The notes under the pieces: generated by a model | What the model saw: the letters and a program-made list of their open reading frames with translations, nothing else | The model's database searches: none | What the model was told of the DNA's origin: nothing | Made by a program: the position numbers and the translations under genes | Source: Nitrosopumilus zosterae | Lineage (GTDB): Archaea > Thermoproteota > Nitrososphaeria > Nitrososphaerales > Nitrosopumilaceae | DNA: 64,000 nucleotides | Direction: 5' to 3' | NCBI RefSeq assembly: GCF_025998175.1 | Contig: NZ_AP026695.1 | Coordinates: forward strand, 1,056,760 to 1,120,759 | In this document: positions 17,083 through 25,915 of the stretch, in pieces | Numbering within the stretch: the first letter of the stretch is position 1 | Layout: every line of letters begins with the position of its first letter

Positions 17083-17901
17083 ATGGTCGGAAAAAATACA
17101 ACTGTGATTACCACTGTTGTGGGATTATTTGGAGTCAGCATAATTGCATTTTTGTTACTATCAACACCTTCTGATCAAAAAAGCATTCCAGTTGAAGACG
17201 ATATCCGCATAGTGGCAGACACAAAATATAATCACTATACAAACGGTGAAACCATCAACATTTGGGGGAAAATAATGAACTCAAAGGGAATGCCACTGTC
17301 TGAATACAACCATGCCATTACTCTCCAGATACTTGATGATGGAGATATGCTAAAGGAAATTGCACAAGTTACTCCCAGCTCTGATGGTATGTTTGAACAC
17401 ATGATCAGTACTGATTCATCTATCTGGGAAAACGGAAAATACCAATTGAAGGCGTTTTATGATCAAAACCTTGCCACTGCATATTTTGAAATCGACGGAC
17501 ATAGACCAAATTACACTTATGAGTACGATAGTGATCCCCTTGGCAATTACAAGACATGGTGCAATGAAACAGGAGGCATATACTCAACAGGTGACAGGAT
17601 TGGTTGTCAATTTGAGACAAAAGAGAAAGCATACAACGCAAGAGACTTGTTACACCAGATGGAAGAAAGAACAATCGAGGGATCACTTGCACAAAAACTT
17701 TGTCGAGCTTATGGCAAAATCTGTGATCAATTCACCCGCATCACAATGGAATATGACATGATAACAGGCGAACTGTACAAGCTAAAGGCGTTAGAAGGGA
17801 GAGAAACACCTTATACAGAATTCAGAATAATTGAAGGTGATGTTGTACAGTACAGGCCTGCAGTCAAACCAGCTGTCAACTGGATAACATTTGATGGTTA
17901 G
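17083..17901 (+). CDS. Exported/membrane-anchored Ig-like protein
   Basis: 272 aa. A hydrophobic N-terminal helix (VITTVVGLFGVSIIAFLLLS) exports or anchors it. Residues ~38-125 form a beta-sandwich (DTKYNHYTNGETINIWGKI..., ITLQILDDGDM..., WENGKYQLKAFYD) like the extracellular Ig-type domains common in thaumarchaeal surface proteins. The rest (WCNETGGIYSTGDRIGCQF, CRAYGKICDQF) has four Cys that may form disulfides. A perfect 13-bp palindrome GTATGAATCATAC (17034-17046) lies 37 bp upstream of the start, next to a TATA-like TTAAAAGG. Confidence 0.75.
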   Translation: MVGKNTTVITTVVGLFGVSIIAFLLLSTPSDQKSIPVEDDIRIVADTKYNHYTNGETINIWGKIMNSKGMPLSEYNHAITLQILDDGDMLKEIAQVTPSSDGMFEHMISTDSSIWENGKYQLKAFYDQNLATAYFEIDGHRPNYTYEYDSDPLGNYKTWCNETGGIYSTGDRIGCQFETKEKAYNARDLLHQMEERTIEGSLAQKLCRAYGKICDQFTRITMEYDMITGELYKLKALEGRETPYTEFRIIEGDVVQYRPAVKPAVNWITFDG

Positions 17902-17947
17902 AAGAATCCTTGGTCTTTGAGAACTGCAGCAATAAAGACATTCGCAC

Positions 17948-18736
17948 TTAGATGTGATAAATAATACTGTATTCACAAGGAACAATGTGAAATACATGTG
18001 TTGATGTTGGGTAAACAAAAGCAGTAAGATTTTCCATCCAACCGGTTCTTGCAATTAGTTTTGTAGCAGATTCAGGTTTTACGCATGCAGGAGAACTGTC
18101 ATGATATCTAAAAATCAATTCAAGAGAATCTTTGCATTTTACTTCAAATGAATGTAAACCGGATTTAATTTGTTTTAACGGAGCAGGATAAACGATATTA
18201 AACTGGTCTAGTCTATCTTTGTTTTTTTCAAGATGTTCCATAGTACATGGATCGTAGACTAGTTTCCACGGATGAATTCCACCTCTCCATTCAAGAACAG
18301 ATAATTCTGACATGGTAAAGGTAGCAATTATTTCGGTTTTCCCACTATCATTCAGTACTGTATGGTCAATGTACTTTGCAAATACAGTGTCGCCTGTAAA
18401 TGCTTGTACTCTGTGGCCCAAAACATCATCAGTTGTTCTAAAAAATACTGTTCCTTCAAATATTCCAGCATCATTGTTTGTTTCAATAACTGGAACGTTA
18501 ATTACTCTGTTTTCAGAATCAGACCAAACCTCAATATCAAATCTATCTATTTTTCCTGGATTGGTATTCATATCGTCATCTGTAACCATTATGACATAAG
18601 AACTACTTCCAGTAAGATGACATCTATCTATCCATTCAAGATTTCCAATGTTATATTCATACTCTGGTAAACCATAGACGTTGTTAAAACCAAACAGAAT
18701 CACAATTACTGCAATTATAAAAAATATTGTTTTCAT
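17948..18736 (-). CDS. Secreted protein: S-layer-like Ig domain plus Cys-pair C-terminal module
   Basis: 262 aa with a signal peptide (MKTIFFIIAVIVILFG, cleavage near VYG). Residues ~45-140 carry the pattern DDDMNTNP..IDRFDIEVWSDS...IETNNDAGIFEGTVFF, seen repeatedly in thaumarchaeal S-layer-type proteins. Near 190-235 comes a module PLKQIKSG..., VKCKDSLELIF..., ACVKPESATKLI..GW that recurs in at least four other proteins of this window. The last gene of a five-gene leftward cluster starting at 21.6 kb. Confidence 0.75.
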   Translation of the reverse strand: MKTIFFIIAVIVILFGFNNVYGLPEYEYNIGNLEWIDRCHLTGSSSYVIMVTDDDMNTNPGKIDRFDIEVWSDSENRVINVPVIETNNDAGIFEGTVFFRTTDDVLGHRVQAFTGDTVFAKYIDHTVLNDSGKTEIIATFTMSELSVLEWRGGIHPWKLVYDPCTMEHLEKNKDRLDQFNIVYPAPLKQIKSGLHSFEVKCKDSLELIFRYHDSSPACVKPESATKLIARTGWMENLTAFVYPTSTHVFHIVPCEYSIIYHI

Positions 18737-18758
18737 TTTCTAATCCCAGCAATATTCT

Positions 18759-18992
18759 CTATGGCCAATTTGATTCGCTAGTAATGAAACCGGTTCCGGC
18801 ATTAAAATCAAATCCTTCAGGAAATACAGGTTTGCAATTAATGGGTTTCTGTAACCAGTTAATATCGCATACTATCACTACCTCGTCTTGCAACGAATCA
18901 AAATCTCCCTCTTCATATACGGTAAAATTTGCTGCCAACAAAAGACCAACAACAATAACTAAAATAAATATGATTTTGATTCTAGTTTTCAT
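18759..18992 (-). CDS. Small MKTR-type exported or membrane protein
   Basis: 77 aa starting MKTRIKIIFILVIVVGLLLAA, one hydrophobic segment, then a short acidic exterior part with two Cys (VCDIN, INCKP). The start is set at ATG 18992 because the upstream in-frame extension (to 19055) overlaps the previous gene and is not signal-like. It begins 8 bp after the stop of the 62-aa gene, so it belongs to the same transcript. No known family recognised. Confidence 0.65.
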   Translation of the reverse strand: MKTRIKIIFILVIVVGLLLAANFTVYEEGDFDSLQDEVVIVCDINWLQKPINCKPVFPEGFDFNAGTGFITSESNWP

Positions 18993-19000
18993 TTTTCTTA

Positions 19001-19189
19001 TCACCAGAAAATTCCAAAATATTGATGAATTGTATATGTTAACAAAGGGCCACATCCATTAACAGAACCAAACCAATTTTTTGAAATATCTCCACCTGTA
19101 AGAATACAAGTTGTCCCAAACATATTCACAATTATCACAGATACAAAAAATATTACAATACCAGATGTTATTTTGTATCTAGTTTTCAT
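19001..19189 (-). CDS. Small MKTR-type exported protein with two Cys
   Basis: 62 aa beginning MKTRYKITSGIVIFFVSVII, a signal or anchor helix, then a short part with Cys in GTTCIL and NGCGP. The start overlaps the end of the 646-aa surface protein by 11 bp; the bases ATGAAAACTAG code MKT(R) here and HEN-stop in the upstream frame. The same arrangement recurs at other places in the window. Function unknown. Confidence 0.6.
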   Translation of the reverse strand: MKTRYKITSGIVIFFVSVIIVNMFGTTCILTGGDISKNWFGSVNGCGPLLTYTIHQYFGIFW

Positions 19190-21119
19190 GTCTCGTGAAA
19201 TATTCTGGATCCCAACTGGGTTTGCGGTCTTCTATTGCATTACCATGTGGTGCAAGTTTTGGGTAAACATAGTACCATTTCTCTTCATGCTCAAAGGCAA
19301 AATCTGCATTCATACATACGTCATTTGTGGCATAAGGTCTTTGCTCCCTGCATTTTTGCTCAAAAAACTGACGGTATTGTGTTATTTGATCATCATTTAT
19401 TCTTAGTGACAATTCAGATAAAGGCTCCAAAGGAAAATCAGCAGTCATATTTACCAACATGCCAAGTCTGGGAAGAGAGTCCACATCTTGATGGTTTATT
19501 TTGTAATAATGTAATGTTCTCAAATCAAATTCTGTGAATTGTCCAAACTCACCTTGTGGGATTACAAACATGAACATCTCCATATAATCTCCATCGTCGT
19601 ATTGTTTTGCCTTTTGTTCTTTTTCGGATATCACTGTAAACTCAATTTGTATAGGAGGCGATAACGCAGTAGGATTGTCTACACTTTCCCAGACAAACAT
19701 CGTTGCCACATAGTGACCTTCTTTTTGAGGAATCCAAGAAGCAGAGGGGCTAAAAGAAGATTCAGGGTTCAAAATCCCATCAATCCATGCCAATGATACG
19801 GTAATACCAGTACCATCTTGGATCATTACAAGATATGTGAATTTTTGCTCTCTATCACTTTCGTTTGCAATATCAGATGTTATCTGAATTTGTTGCCCTA
19901 CTGCAGGAGAATCAATAAAATTTCCAAAAGAATCCATAATTCTTGGATGAGATATAGGTGCCCTTTCAAGTGGGGGACCAGTGGATCCCAACCACGCAGT
20001 TGCAGCCATAAAAACTCCTTCAGAGTCAAAAGACTGTACAGGATCATACAGTGCAGTCAATGTATCGCCATATCTTCCATACAAGATGTTTGGGGCAGAA
20101 CGCTTATCGCTAAATGCAAATGTACGCTCAAAAATCCCTGAATCTTTGTTTGTTTCATAAAGTTCAATGGTTATTCCTTCTATGGAACTATCAGAAAAAA
20201 TTCTTGCTTTTACAGTATCGATACTATCTGCAAATTTATTTTGTTCAGGATCAGTTACAATAATTTTAGCAGAGCTTGTACCATTTTTTGTTTTGTAATT
20301 TCCCTGACTCCACTCTATTTTTTTGTCGTCTATTTGCTCAAGTGGAAATGGGGGTAGTTCTACTAGTACTGTCAAATCATCATCAATGCCATATGGTTTT
20401 GGAAGGGTATGGTCATCGTATTGCACATAAATCATATCACTAGGGAGTGCAAACAAACGATTTCCCTTCGAATCATGTTGTGATGAAACTGAAAAAATAG
20501 TTACAAAGGTTCCAGGATCATCAGACAACTCTCTTGCATCAATTACCAGTCCTGCTTTATCAGAATCAGAAAATACTTGTATGGAAATCTTGTCTCGGGA
20601 TTCAGGATTAAGATTCATATCAACATCATGTACTTTGATGTAGATGCGTTCCCCAGAGTCATTAAACAATCTATCAAAATCAATAGTGGCTACATTCCAG
20701 TTGATTTTTGCAGTTTTTCTAATCTCACCTCCGTCTGCAAATTTTATGGAAAGCGTAAAGTCATCATCCCTGTCACTCTCAAGAAAGCCATTGTTAGGGC
20801 CGTTGCCAACTGTCTTAGGATTAGTGTCTGGTTCTCCATCCCCTGTAACATCATGAGAAAAACCAGTAAGGATTATCTCTCCAGTAAACAATCCATTTCC
20901 AGCCTTTGCCAGACTGTAGTTTAGTTCGTGGTTTGATGTGTATATCTTTACTTGAGTGCCTTCAGAATCCACCCCATGTTCTGTGACTCTTATGTTGATT
21001 TTATCAGTCCAAGTGTATACGTCTTTGTCAAAATAGATAGAGGCGTACACATCAGATGCAAAAAAACTTGAAGATGCAGAAATCCCAAGTACAATGATTA
21101 TCAAAAAATTGGTGTTCAT
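19179..21119 (-). CDS. Large secreted S-layer-like protein with Ig-type repeats
   Basis: 646 aa from ATG 21119 (a TTG 15 bp upstream is possible but overlaps the previous gene). A signal peptide ends near VYAS. Then follow at least three extracellular beta-domains with S-layer-type signatures: YFDKDVYTWTDKINIRVTEH, VHDVDMNLNPES..SIQVFSDSDKAGLVI, TDPEQNKFADS..RIFSDSSIEGI..ETNKDSGIFERTFAF. A further domain (~400-500) includes VWESVDNPTALSPP. Acidic patches (DRDDD, DVTGDGEPDTN) could bind Ca2+. It is likely displayed on the cell surface. A frame-shifted fragment of a paralogue survives at 30.3 kb. Confidence 0.8.
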   Translation of the reverse strand: MNTNFLIIIVLGISASSSFFASDVYASIYFDKDVYTWTDKINIRVTEHGVDSEGTQVKIYTSNHELNYSLAKAGNGLFTGEIILTGFSHDVTGDGEPDTNPKTVGNGPNNGFLESDRDDDFTLSIKFADGGEIRKTAKINWNVATIDFDRLFNDSGERIYIKVHDVDMNLNPESRDKISIQVFSDSDKAGLVIDARELSDDPGTFVTIFSVSSQHDSKGNRLFALPSDMIYVQYDDHTLPKPYGIDDDLTVLVELPPFPLEQIDDKKIEWSQGNYKTKNGTSSAKIIVTDPEQNKFADSIDTVKARIFSDSSIEGITIELYETNKDSGIFERTFAFSDKRSAPNILYGRYGDTLTALYDPVQSFDSEGVFMAATAWLGSTGPPLERAPISHPRIMDSFGNFIDSPAVGQQIQITSDIANESDREQKFTYLVMIQDGTGITVSLAWIDGILNPESSFSPSASWIPQKEGHYVATMFVWESVDNPTALSPPIQIEFTVISEKEQKAKQYDDGDYMEMFMFVIPQGEFGQFTEFDLRTLHYYKINHQDVDSLPRLGMLVNMTADFPLEPLSELSLRINDDQITQYRQFFEQKCREQRPYATNDVCMNADFAFEHEEKWYYVYPKLAPHGNAIEDRKPSWDPEYFTRHEN

Positions 21120-21121
21120 TG

Positions 21122-21589
21122 TTAATTTACACAATCAGTTGTTTTAAGAAAATGTGATACAGCAGATTCTCTTGCAGTGATCTCTGCACGATCCAAACTA
21201 TTTCCTATTCGACAATATGCATCCTTGTCCATTTTTATGAAATCATCATTATCCCAACTTAGACGTAGTTCTAATACATTATTGGTAGTGGTGTTAAATG
21301 CAGTCAAACGCAAATGTCCTCCATCACGGTATAATTCCAGATCTTCAACATATTCTGGATTGCGTTGTACAAAAATAGCATAATCTTCTGTTTGAGAAAA
21401 CTTTTCCATCAGAAACTCTGCGTTGACGGTTTGCAGTTCTGATGGGTTTTCTTCAAATCTCGATACATCATAATCTTGAATGAATCTGCCGACTTGGTCT
21501 GGTATAGACATTCCAAGCATGAATAACATCATAATACCTACTGCAATACCGACTCCTATGCCAACCTTACCTAGTTTTTCAATATGCAT
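21122..21589 (-). CDS. Single-pass membrane protein, paralogue of the 40.2-40.7 kb gene
   Basis: 155 aa: one N-terminal membrane helix (VGIGVGIAVGIMMLFMLGMS), then an exterior domain with TEDYAIFVQRNPEYVEDLELY, GGHLRLTAFN..NNVLELRLSWD and two Cys (YCRIG, TDCVN). The 179-aa protein at 40177-40716 shares the order helix, TDSYKEFNKKYPDN..Y, RGSLEVTAMN..NTLRLELEYD, TCNNQ, SCLEG, so these are diverged copies and the two Cys probably form a disulfide. It is first in the leftward cluster with the S-layer-like protein. Confidence 0.7.
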   Translation of the reverse strand: MHIEKLGKVGIGVGIAVGIMMLFMLGMSIPDQVGRFIQDYDVSRFEENPSELQTVNAEFLMEKFSQTEDYAIFVQRNPEYVEDLELYRDGGHLRLTAFNTTTNNVLELRLSWDNDDFIKMDKDAYCRIGNSLDRAEITARESAVSHFLKTTDCVN

Positions 21590-21712
21590 ATGATGATTTC
21601 AATATAAGCACTTCATAAAGTATTCTAAGCTTTGTACAAATCCTACAAATTCAAACTTGGGATTTCATGTTCTAACATGCTCAAACTAGTCTGCATAGTT
21701 TATTTTGTCATG

Positions 21713-21720
21713 TTTTTATA
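21713..21720 (+). promoter_or_regulatory. TATA box of the 116-aa gene
   Basis: TTTTTATA, 22-29 bp before the ATG at 21742; leaderless transcript expected. Confidence 0.5.
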
Positions 21721-21741
21721 ATAACATTTTTTATTTTTCTC

Positions 21742-22092
21742 ATGTATTTCATATTCTTTAATCCTGAAACCAGAGAAGCAATCGTGGATGATGTTCTAAG
21801 CAATGAACTAGTTCAAGGTAAAAAACCGTCAATATCTATGCCAGGAATAAATGTTCCATTAATGGATTATCAAAATGAGAAATTTGAAGAAGTTTTTGTA
21901 GTATGTTTCTTGGACGAAAACATGATGCTGCCGACTTTTGCTTTTTTAAACAAAGATAACGCAATTGCGCACATGGGAAAATCAGACACCACAGTATGGA
22001 ATGCTTCGTATTCTAAAAACAAGGCAGAAACATCAATGCCTCAATCAAACCAAACAATCATACATGCAAAGATCAAATTTGCCAAAAGTTGA
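21742..22092 (+). CDS. Hypothetical cytosolic protein
   Basis: 116 aa, no signal peptide, beginning MYFIFFNPETREAIVDDVL. Alternating hydrophobic stretches (EEVFVVCFLDENMML, ATFAFLNKDNAIAHMG-like) suggest a small alpha/beta fold. I recognise no family. A good TATA box at leaderless distance supports the start. It precedes the Fic gene on the same strand by about 100 bp but has its own terminator-like T-run region. Confidence 0.55.
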   Translation: MYFIFFNPETREAIVDDVLSNELVQGKKPSISMPGINVPLMDYQNEKFEEVFVVCFLDENMMLPTFAFLNKDNAIAHMGKSDTTVWNASYSKNKAETSMPQSNQTIIHAKIKFAKS

Positions 22093-22190
22093 CACTACCA
22101 GAAGCATTATGATAGGTTAATGGGTTTTTATAAATCACGACTAATTACCCACTGTTTTTTCATAAAATTAACAATATTTATTAAATTACA

Positions 22191-23084
22191 GTGGATATCA
22201 AAACAGTGGTTTCTGTCGTTTCAAGGAGGAAAAATGGAAAAAGATACTATTCCCTAAAGCACACCACTGGGAACAAGCAGAAAGAAAAGTATCTGGGATT
22301 GAGAATTCCAAAAAACATCGAGGAAATAAAAAAAGAGTTTCTGCTGAAATTTTATCATGAGCAATGGGATATGCAGATAAGTGCAATAGCAAAAAATTAT
22401 CAAAAAGAAACAAAAAGCAAACCTCCGTCAATAAAACAAAAAGACTTTGAGAGTTTTGGAATATCGTTTACATACAACACACAGAGAATGGAGGGTTCAA
22501 GTCTAACTGAGGCAGACACTAGGGACTTGCTGGTACACGGAGTAACACCTACCAAAAAATCCCAGATTGACAGCATAGAGACAAAAAAACACTATGATCT
22601 GTTTATGAAGCTTGTAACATCAAAGAATACAAAAATTACAAAGAAGACTGTGATGGGTTGGCACAAAGAAATTTTTGATCAGACAAAAATCGGCGAGGCA
22701 GGGAGCATCAGAACATATCGTGTAGGCGTAATTACAAATGACAAGATAGAGTTTGCCCCAGCACACAAAATTCCAGAAAGACTGGATGCATTTTTCAAAT
22801 GGCTAAACAAAAGTAAAACAACAAACTTTGTCGAACTTGCAGCACTTGCTCATTATTACTTTGTATCCATCCATCCATTTGGAGATGGAAATGGAAGAAT
22901 CTCAAGATTGATTATGAACTACATCCTGTTTATCCACAGATGCCCGTTTATGCAGATTAAAAACAATGACAGACACACATACTTTAAGGCATTAGAGAAA
23001 TCTCAGATTAAAAGAGATGAAATTCATTTTCTAAAGTGGTTTATGAGATATTACATTAAATCAAACAGAAACCATCTGGAATAA
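22191..23084 (+). CDS. Fic-domain protein (AMP-transferase type) with N-terminal inhibitory motif
   Basis: 297 aa. The Fic core carries the full active motif HPFGDGNGRISR (H228), expected to transfer AMP (or another nucleotide moiety) from NTP to a hydroxyl on a target protein. An inhibitory-helix motif TQRMEG (T97, E101, G102) matches [S/T]xxxE[G/N] N-terminal to the Fic fold, i.e. class II, self-restrained. The basic N-terminus (residues 1-40, RRKNGKRYYSLKHTTGNK) resembles a DNA- or RNA-contacting arm. The start is GTG. No dedicated antitoxin gene sits on the same strand; a ribbon-helix-helix gene converges from the other side. Confidence 0.9.
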   Translation: MDIKTVVSVVSRRKNGKRYYSLKHTTGNKQKEKYLGLRIPKNIEEIKKEFLLKFYHEQWDMQISAIAKNYQKETKSKPPSIKQKDFESFGISFTYNTQRMEGSSLTEADTRDLLVHGVTPTKKSQIDSIETKKHYDLFMKLVTSKNTKITKKTVMGWHKEIFDQTKIGEAGSIRTYRVGVITNDKIEFAPAHKIPERLDAFFKWLNKSKTTNFVELAALAHYYFVSIHPFGDGNGRISRLIMNYILFIHRCPFMQIKNNDRHTYFKALEKSQIKRDEIHFLKWFMRYYIKSNRNHLE

Positions 23085-23333
23085 TCCGCATTGTTTTGGG
23101 ACGTATGTCAAGAAAGTCTAGAACTGTGAAAATCTTTGATTTTTTAAGAATGGATGGTTTGAGTCACAAAACAATGAAAAATATGCATTGAAATGGCAGA
23201 AAAATTTGATTTTAAATTCAAATTCGCTATGAGCTAGAATATTTTTTCTAAATCATATAGTCCAGACAAATTCAATGTGTTTGACTTTTGGATGATAGAA
23301 ATTGCATAACAAAAATGAAAAATCTAGTTATTT
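23085..23333. other. Intergenic gap between Fic and the RHH gene
   Basis: About 250 bp of AT-rich sequence between convergent genes. I see no ORF, no clear hairpin terminator and no repeat. Confidence 0.4.
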
Positions 23334-23474
23334 TAGGGATTTTCTCAAATTCTCATTGACAATTTGAGAAAAACTAACGTGTCCAGAAAAATTCTTTATC
23401 GTCTTTGCCTGTAAAATTCTGAGTTTTTTTATTACATCCTCATCAAATGAGATTGTAACTTTTTTTGCCATCAT
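23334..23474 (-). CDS. Ribbon-helix-helix (CopG/Arc-type) regulator, 46 aa
   Basis: Reverse-strand ATG at 23474 (a second ATG follows at 23471) gives MMAKKVTISFDEDVIKKLRI and then LQAKTIKNFSGHVSFSQIVNENLR. This is a textbook RHH: strand KKVTISF, helix A from DEDVIKKLRILQA, and helix B SFSQIVNENLR. Such dimers bind DNA and often serve as antitoxins or small repressors. It faces the Fic gene tail-to-tail across 250 bp, so a Fic partnership is possible but not indicated by operon structure. It may be first in no operon; nothing co-directional follows within 10 kb except genes across the gap. Confidence 0.7.
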
Positions 23475-23590
23475 AAGAATATCCTTAGTGCCAAAGCAGA
23501 GAAGGATGACTGAATACTATCTGTTGAGTGTGCATCATTGCTGCAGTATATTGAAATTTTGACAGACAAGATATTGTCATGGGCCACATT

Positions 23591-24364
23591 CTAATCATAG
23601 TTGGATGAAAAATTGCCAGGCGGTGTTTTAGGTATTTTTACTTTAAATATTGTAGGTGAGTTTGATACTGTGATTTCACCTCCGTGTGATTCAACAACAG
23701 ACTTCACACTTACTAAACCAAAACCAGTACCAGTTTTTTTTGTGGTGAATAACGGCTTAAAAATATAGGGCAGATTCTCTTCAGAAATTCCATTGCCTGA
23801 GTCTTCAATTTCAAAAACAATCCAATTCCTTTCTTTTCCAACCCTGATATCGATACTGCCTTTTACCCCCACAGCCTGAATAGCATTGACAACAAGATTG
23901 TTAATGACAATTGATAATTGTTCTCTGTCGCAAACAACATCATAGTCATTTTTTGAGATATTAATTTTAACATTATTGGGAATGAGAATAGAATCCATAG
24001 AGTCTAAAATAATTCTAGATGTTTTTGTTTTAGATAAAACTGTAGGCTGATCTTTGACATAATTCAACACATTGTTAACTTGATTGACAATTCTATCTAT
24101 AGAATGACATATTCTGTCATAGTGTTTTTGTTTTTGATTGTCAGTTCCATACAGCATAGCTAAATTTTCAACAGATACCATGATGACTGAAAGAGGATTT
24201 CTTAAATCATGAGACAACCTAGATGCAATTTCACCTATCTGCACCATTTTCTTCTGCTTGATCATTTCTTTAGCCTGTAAATCAATAATTTTTTTTAATT
24301 CCTTGATTGTGTTGATTTGATCTAGATTGAGGATATTTGTTAGAATTGTGGAGTTATCATGCAT
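23591..24364 (-). CDS. Soluble sensor histidine kinase
   Basis: 257 aa with no membrane segment. A short helical N-terminus (1-45) leads to the HisKA H-box SHDLRNPLSV (H52), then HATPase: N-box NNLVVNAIQA near 158, G1 EDSGNGISEEN near 195, F-box YIFKPLFTTK, G2 GTGFGLVSVK near 218. All catalytic boxes are intact. No PAS or GAF sensor domain is present, so the signal is probably received through another protein. The promoter area has an 18-bp near-palindrome (24400-24417). No response regulator is next to it; the closest in this window is at 4.9 kb. Confidence 0.9.
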   Translation of the reverse strand: MHDNSTILTNILNLDQINTIKELKKIIDLQAKEMIKQKKMVQIGEIASRLSHDLRNPLSVIMVSVENLAMLYGTDNQKQKHYDRICHSIDRIVNQVNNVLNYVKDQPTVLSKTKTSRIILDSMDSILIPNNVKINISKNDYDVVCDREQLSIVINNLVVNAIQAVGVKGSIDIRVGKERNWIVFEIEDSGNGISEENLPYIFKPLFTTKKTGTGFGLVSVKSVVESHGGEITVSNSPTIFKVKIPKTPPGNFSSNYD

Positions 24365-24399
24365 GTATTATAAAGGGTCTAGTATTATTTAATATATTG

Positions 24400-24417
24400 G
24401 TGTAACAATATTATTAC
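24400..24417. promoter_or_regulatory. 18-bp near-palindrome upstream of the histidine kinase
   Basis: TGTAACAATATTATTACA equals its reverse complement except for one symmetric T/C pair. It lies 36 bp upstream of the kinase ATG and in the divergent region shared with the gene at 24591. It includes the GGTGTAAC motif that recurs up to 29.8 kb. Confidence 0.55.
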
Positions 24418-24501
24418 AAGTGTATTCATTTATGGCATGATTAAATTAATTTTCGAGGATTATTTTACATGCAACAATACAGAGATAAATACATTATTAA
24501 A

Positions 24502-24514
24502 TATGGTGTATAAC
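24502..24514 (+). promoter_or_regulatory. GGTGTATAAC motif upstream of the CFI-box gene
   Basis: TATGGTGTATAAC, one of several copies of a shared motif between 24.4 and 29.8 kb (others at 25857, 28363 and, as an inverted repeat, 29741). Confidence 0.4.
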
Positions 24515-24590
24515 TACATTTAATAGTGTGAATATATAGTTTTGTTGGTAATTATGCATCCAAATAGATTCATCAAGATTAACATCACAA

Positions 24591-25754
24591 ATGAAAATAT
24601 TGGAAACAATAATTATGGAGGGATTTTTCTTGTCAGATAAATCCCAAGAATCATACGCCGTAATTTTAGGGACTGTCATAGTCATTATTTTCACAGTATC
24701 ATTAACTGAGAATTTACAGTTTGCAGATGCAATTTCTGTTTCTGCAGATAAATTAATCTATGATATTGAAGTGGGGGATACTTTATTGCTTTATTGGTCT
24801 GTAAGAAATACAGATCCATACCCAATAGATATAGAATTTTATGCAACTGGTCCTGGTTCTGAATTACTAGTTTTTGAACAATTCGGACATTTAGATGTTA
24901 AAGAAAGAAAGAGTTTTGAAATTTTAGCGAGCATTCCAGCAGATTATGAAGATAATGTAGAATATAGGCCAGTGCTACACGTTCTACAAAGATCGCAAGA
25001 TCCAGATTCAGAAGAATCAGTCGATGGTGCTTCTGTTGCCAAAGTCAATGTTGTAATGAAAACTGTACCCATAATTAGAATTGGAGAAAATCCAGTTTAC
25101 AATCCACCAGTAATTGAGAATTTAGAAAAGCCTGAATCTGACCCAGCATTGGAAAAAGCAAAGTCGCCAGAAGTAATTGAAAAAGCAGAAACTATTGAGG
25201 AAAAATTGGCCAGAATACAAGCATTTAACCAAGCCAATACACAAAAAGATACTTCACAAACAACGACAATAGAAAATCCAGTTGTTCAAGACGATAATTC
25301 TAGATATGAGCCAGAACCCAAAATGGATCCTGAACCAGTAATAGATACAATTGTGGATAAAAACGAAATGGTAAATGGTGGAGGTTGTCTTATAGCTACA
25401 GCGGCATATGGAACTGAGATGGCTCCACAAGTTCAATTCCTCAGAGAGATTAGAGACAACACTGTCATGAGTACATCATTTGGCGCAGCGTTCATGACTG
25501 GATTTAACACGCTATACTATTCATTCTCACCAACAATTGCTGATTTGGAGAGAGAAAACCCTGTTTTCCAAGAGGCAGTTAGAGCATTCATCACTCCGAT
25601 GATTTCAACACTAACTATAATGATGTTAGCTGAAGATGGTTCTGAAATCGAAGTACTTGGACTTGGAATTTCAGTAATTACACTAAATTTGGGAATGTAT
25701 ATTGTAGCACCAGCAGTAGTAGGATTTACAATTAATAAACGCCTTAAGAAGTAG
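24591..25754 (+). CDS. Exported CFI-box protein with C-terminal membrane part
   Basis: 387 aa. A hydrophobic N-terminal segment (YAVILGTVIVIIFTVSL) acts as signal or anchor, then a beta-domain (~50-165, ISVSADKLIYDIEVGDTLLLYW), a Pro/Glu-rich flexible linker (~170-260), and at ~267 the CFI-box GGGCLIATAAYGTEMAPQV followed by LREIRDNTV and two hydrophobic helices. The CFI-box-CTERM domain is frequent in thaumarchaeal surface proteins; its invariant Cys may carry a lipid or cofactor, which is not established. The ATG at 24591 is used; ATG 24615 is an alternative. The box GGTGTATAAC lies about 80 bp upstream. Confidence 0.8.
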   Translation: MKILETIIMEGFFLSDKSQESYAVILGTVIVIIFTVSLTENLQFADAISVSADKLIYDIEVGDTLLLYWSVRNTDPYPIDIEFYATGPGSELLVFEQFGHLDVKERKSFEILASIPADYEDNVEYRPVLHVLQRSQDPDSEESVDGASVAKVNVVMKTVPIIRIGENPVYNPPVIENLEKPESDPALEKAKSPEVIEKAETIEEKLARIQAFNQANTQKDTSQTTTIENPVVQDDNSRYEPEPKMDPEPVIDTIVDKNEMVNGGGCLIATAAYGTEMAPQVQFLREIRDNTVMSTSFGAAFMTGFNTLYYSFSPTIADLERENPVFQEAVRAFITPMISTLTIMMLAEDGSEIEVLGLGISVITLNLGMYIVAPAVVGFTINKRLKK

Positions 25755-25840
25755 GCAATACGCAATAAATTTTTCAGCACTTTTCTATTTAGTTTTTTAT
25801 TCAATGAGGAAATTTTTCATTTTTATGCTTTTGTTAATAC

Positions 25841-25897
25841 AATTATACACTTGTATTTATGGTGTAACACTAGTAAATATGAAAGTTTATTTAAAAG
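25841..25897 (+). promoter_or_regulatory. Promoter of the phage-tail-like secreted gene with paired motifs
   Basis: TTATACAC (25843-25850, the minus-strand form of GTGTATAA) faces TATGGTGTAACAC (25858-25870). A TATA-like TTTATTTAAAAG follows at 25886-25897, about 20-30 bp before the ATG at 25916. The paired motifs are just upstream of box A, where an activator would sit. Confidence 0.45.
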
Positions 25898-25915
25898 TGA
25901 GTAGGACAAATCCTA

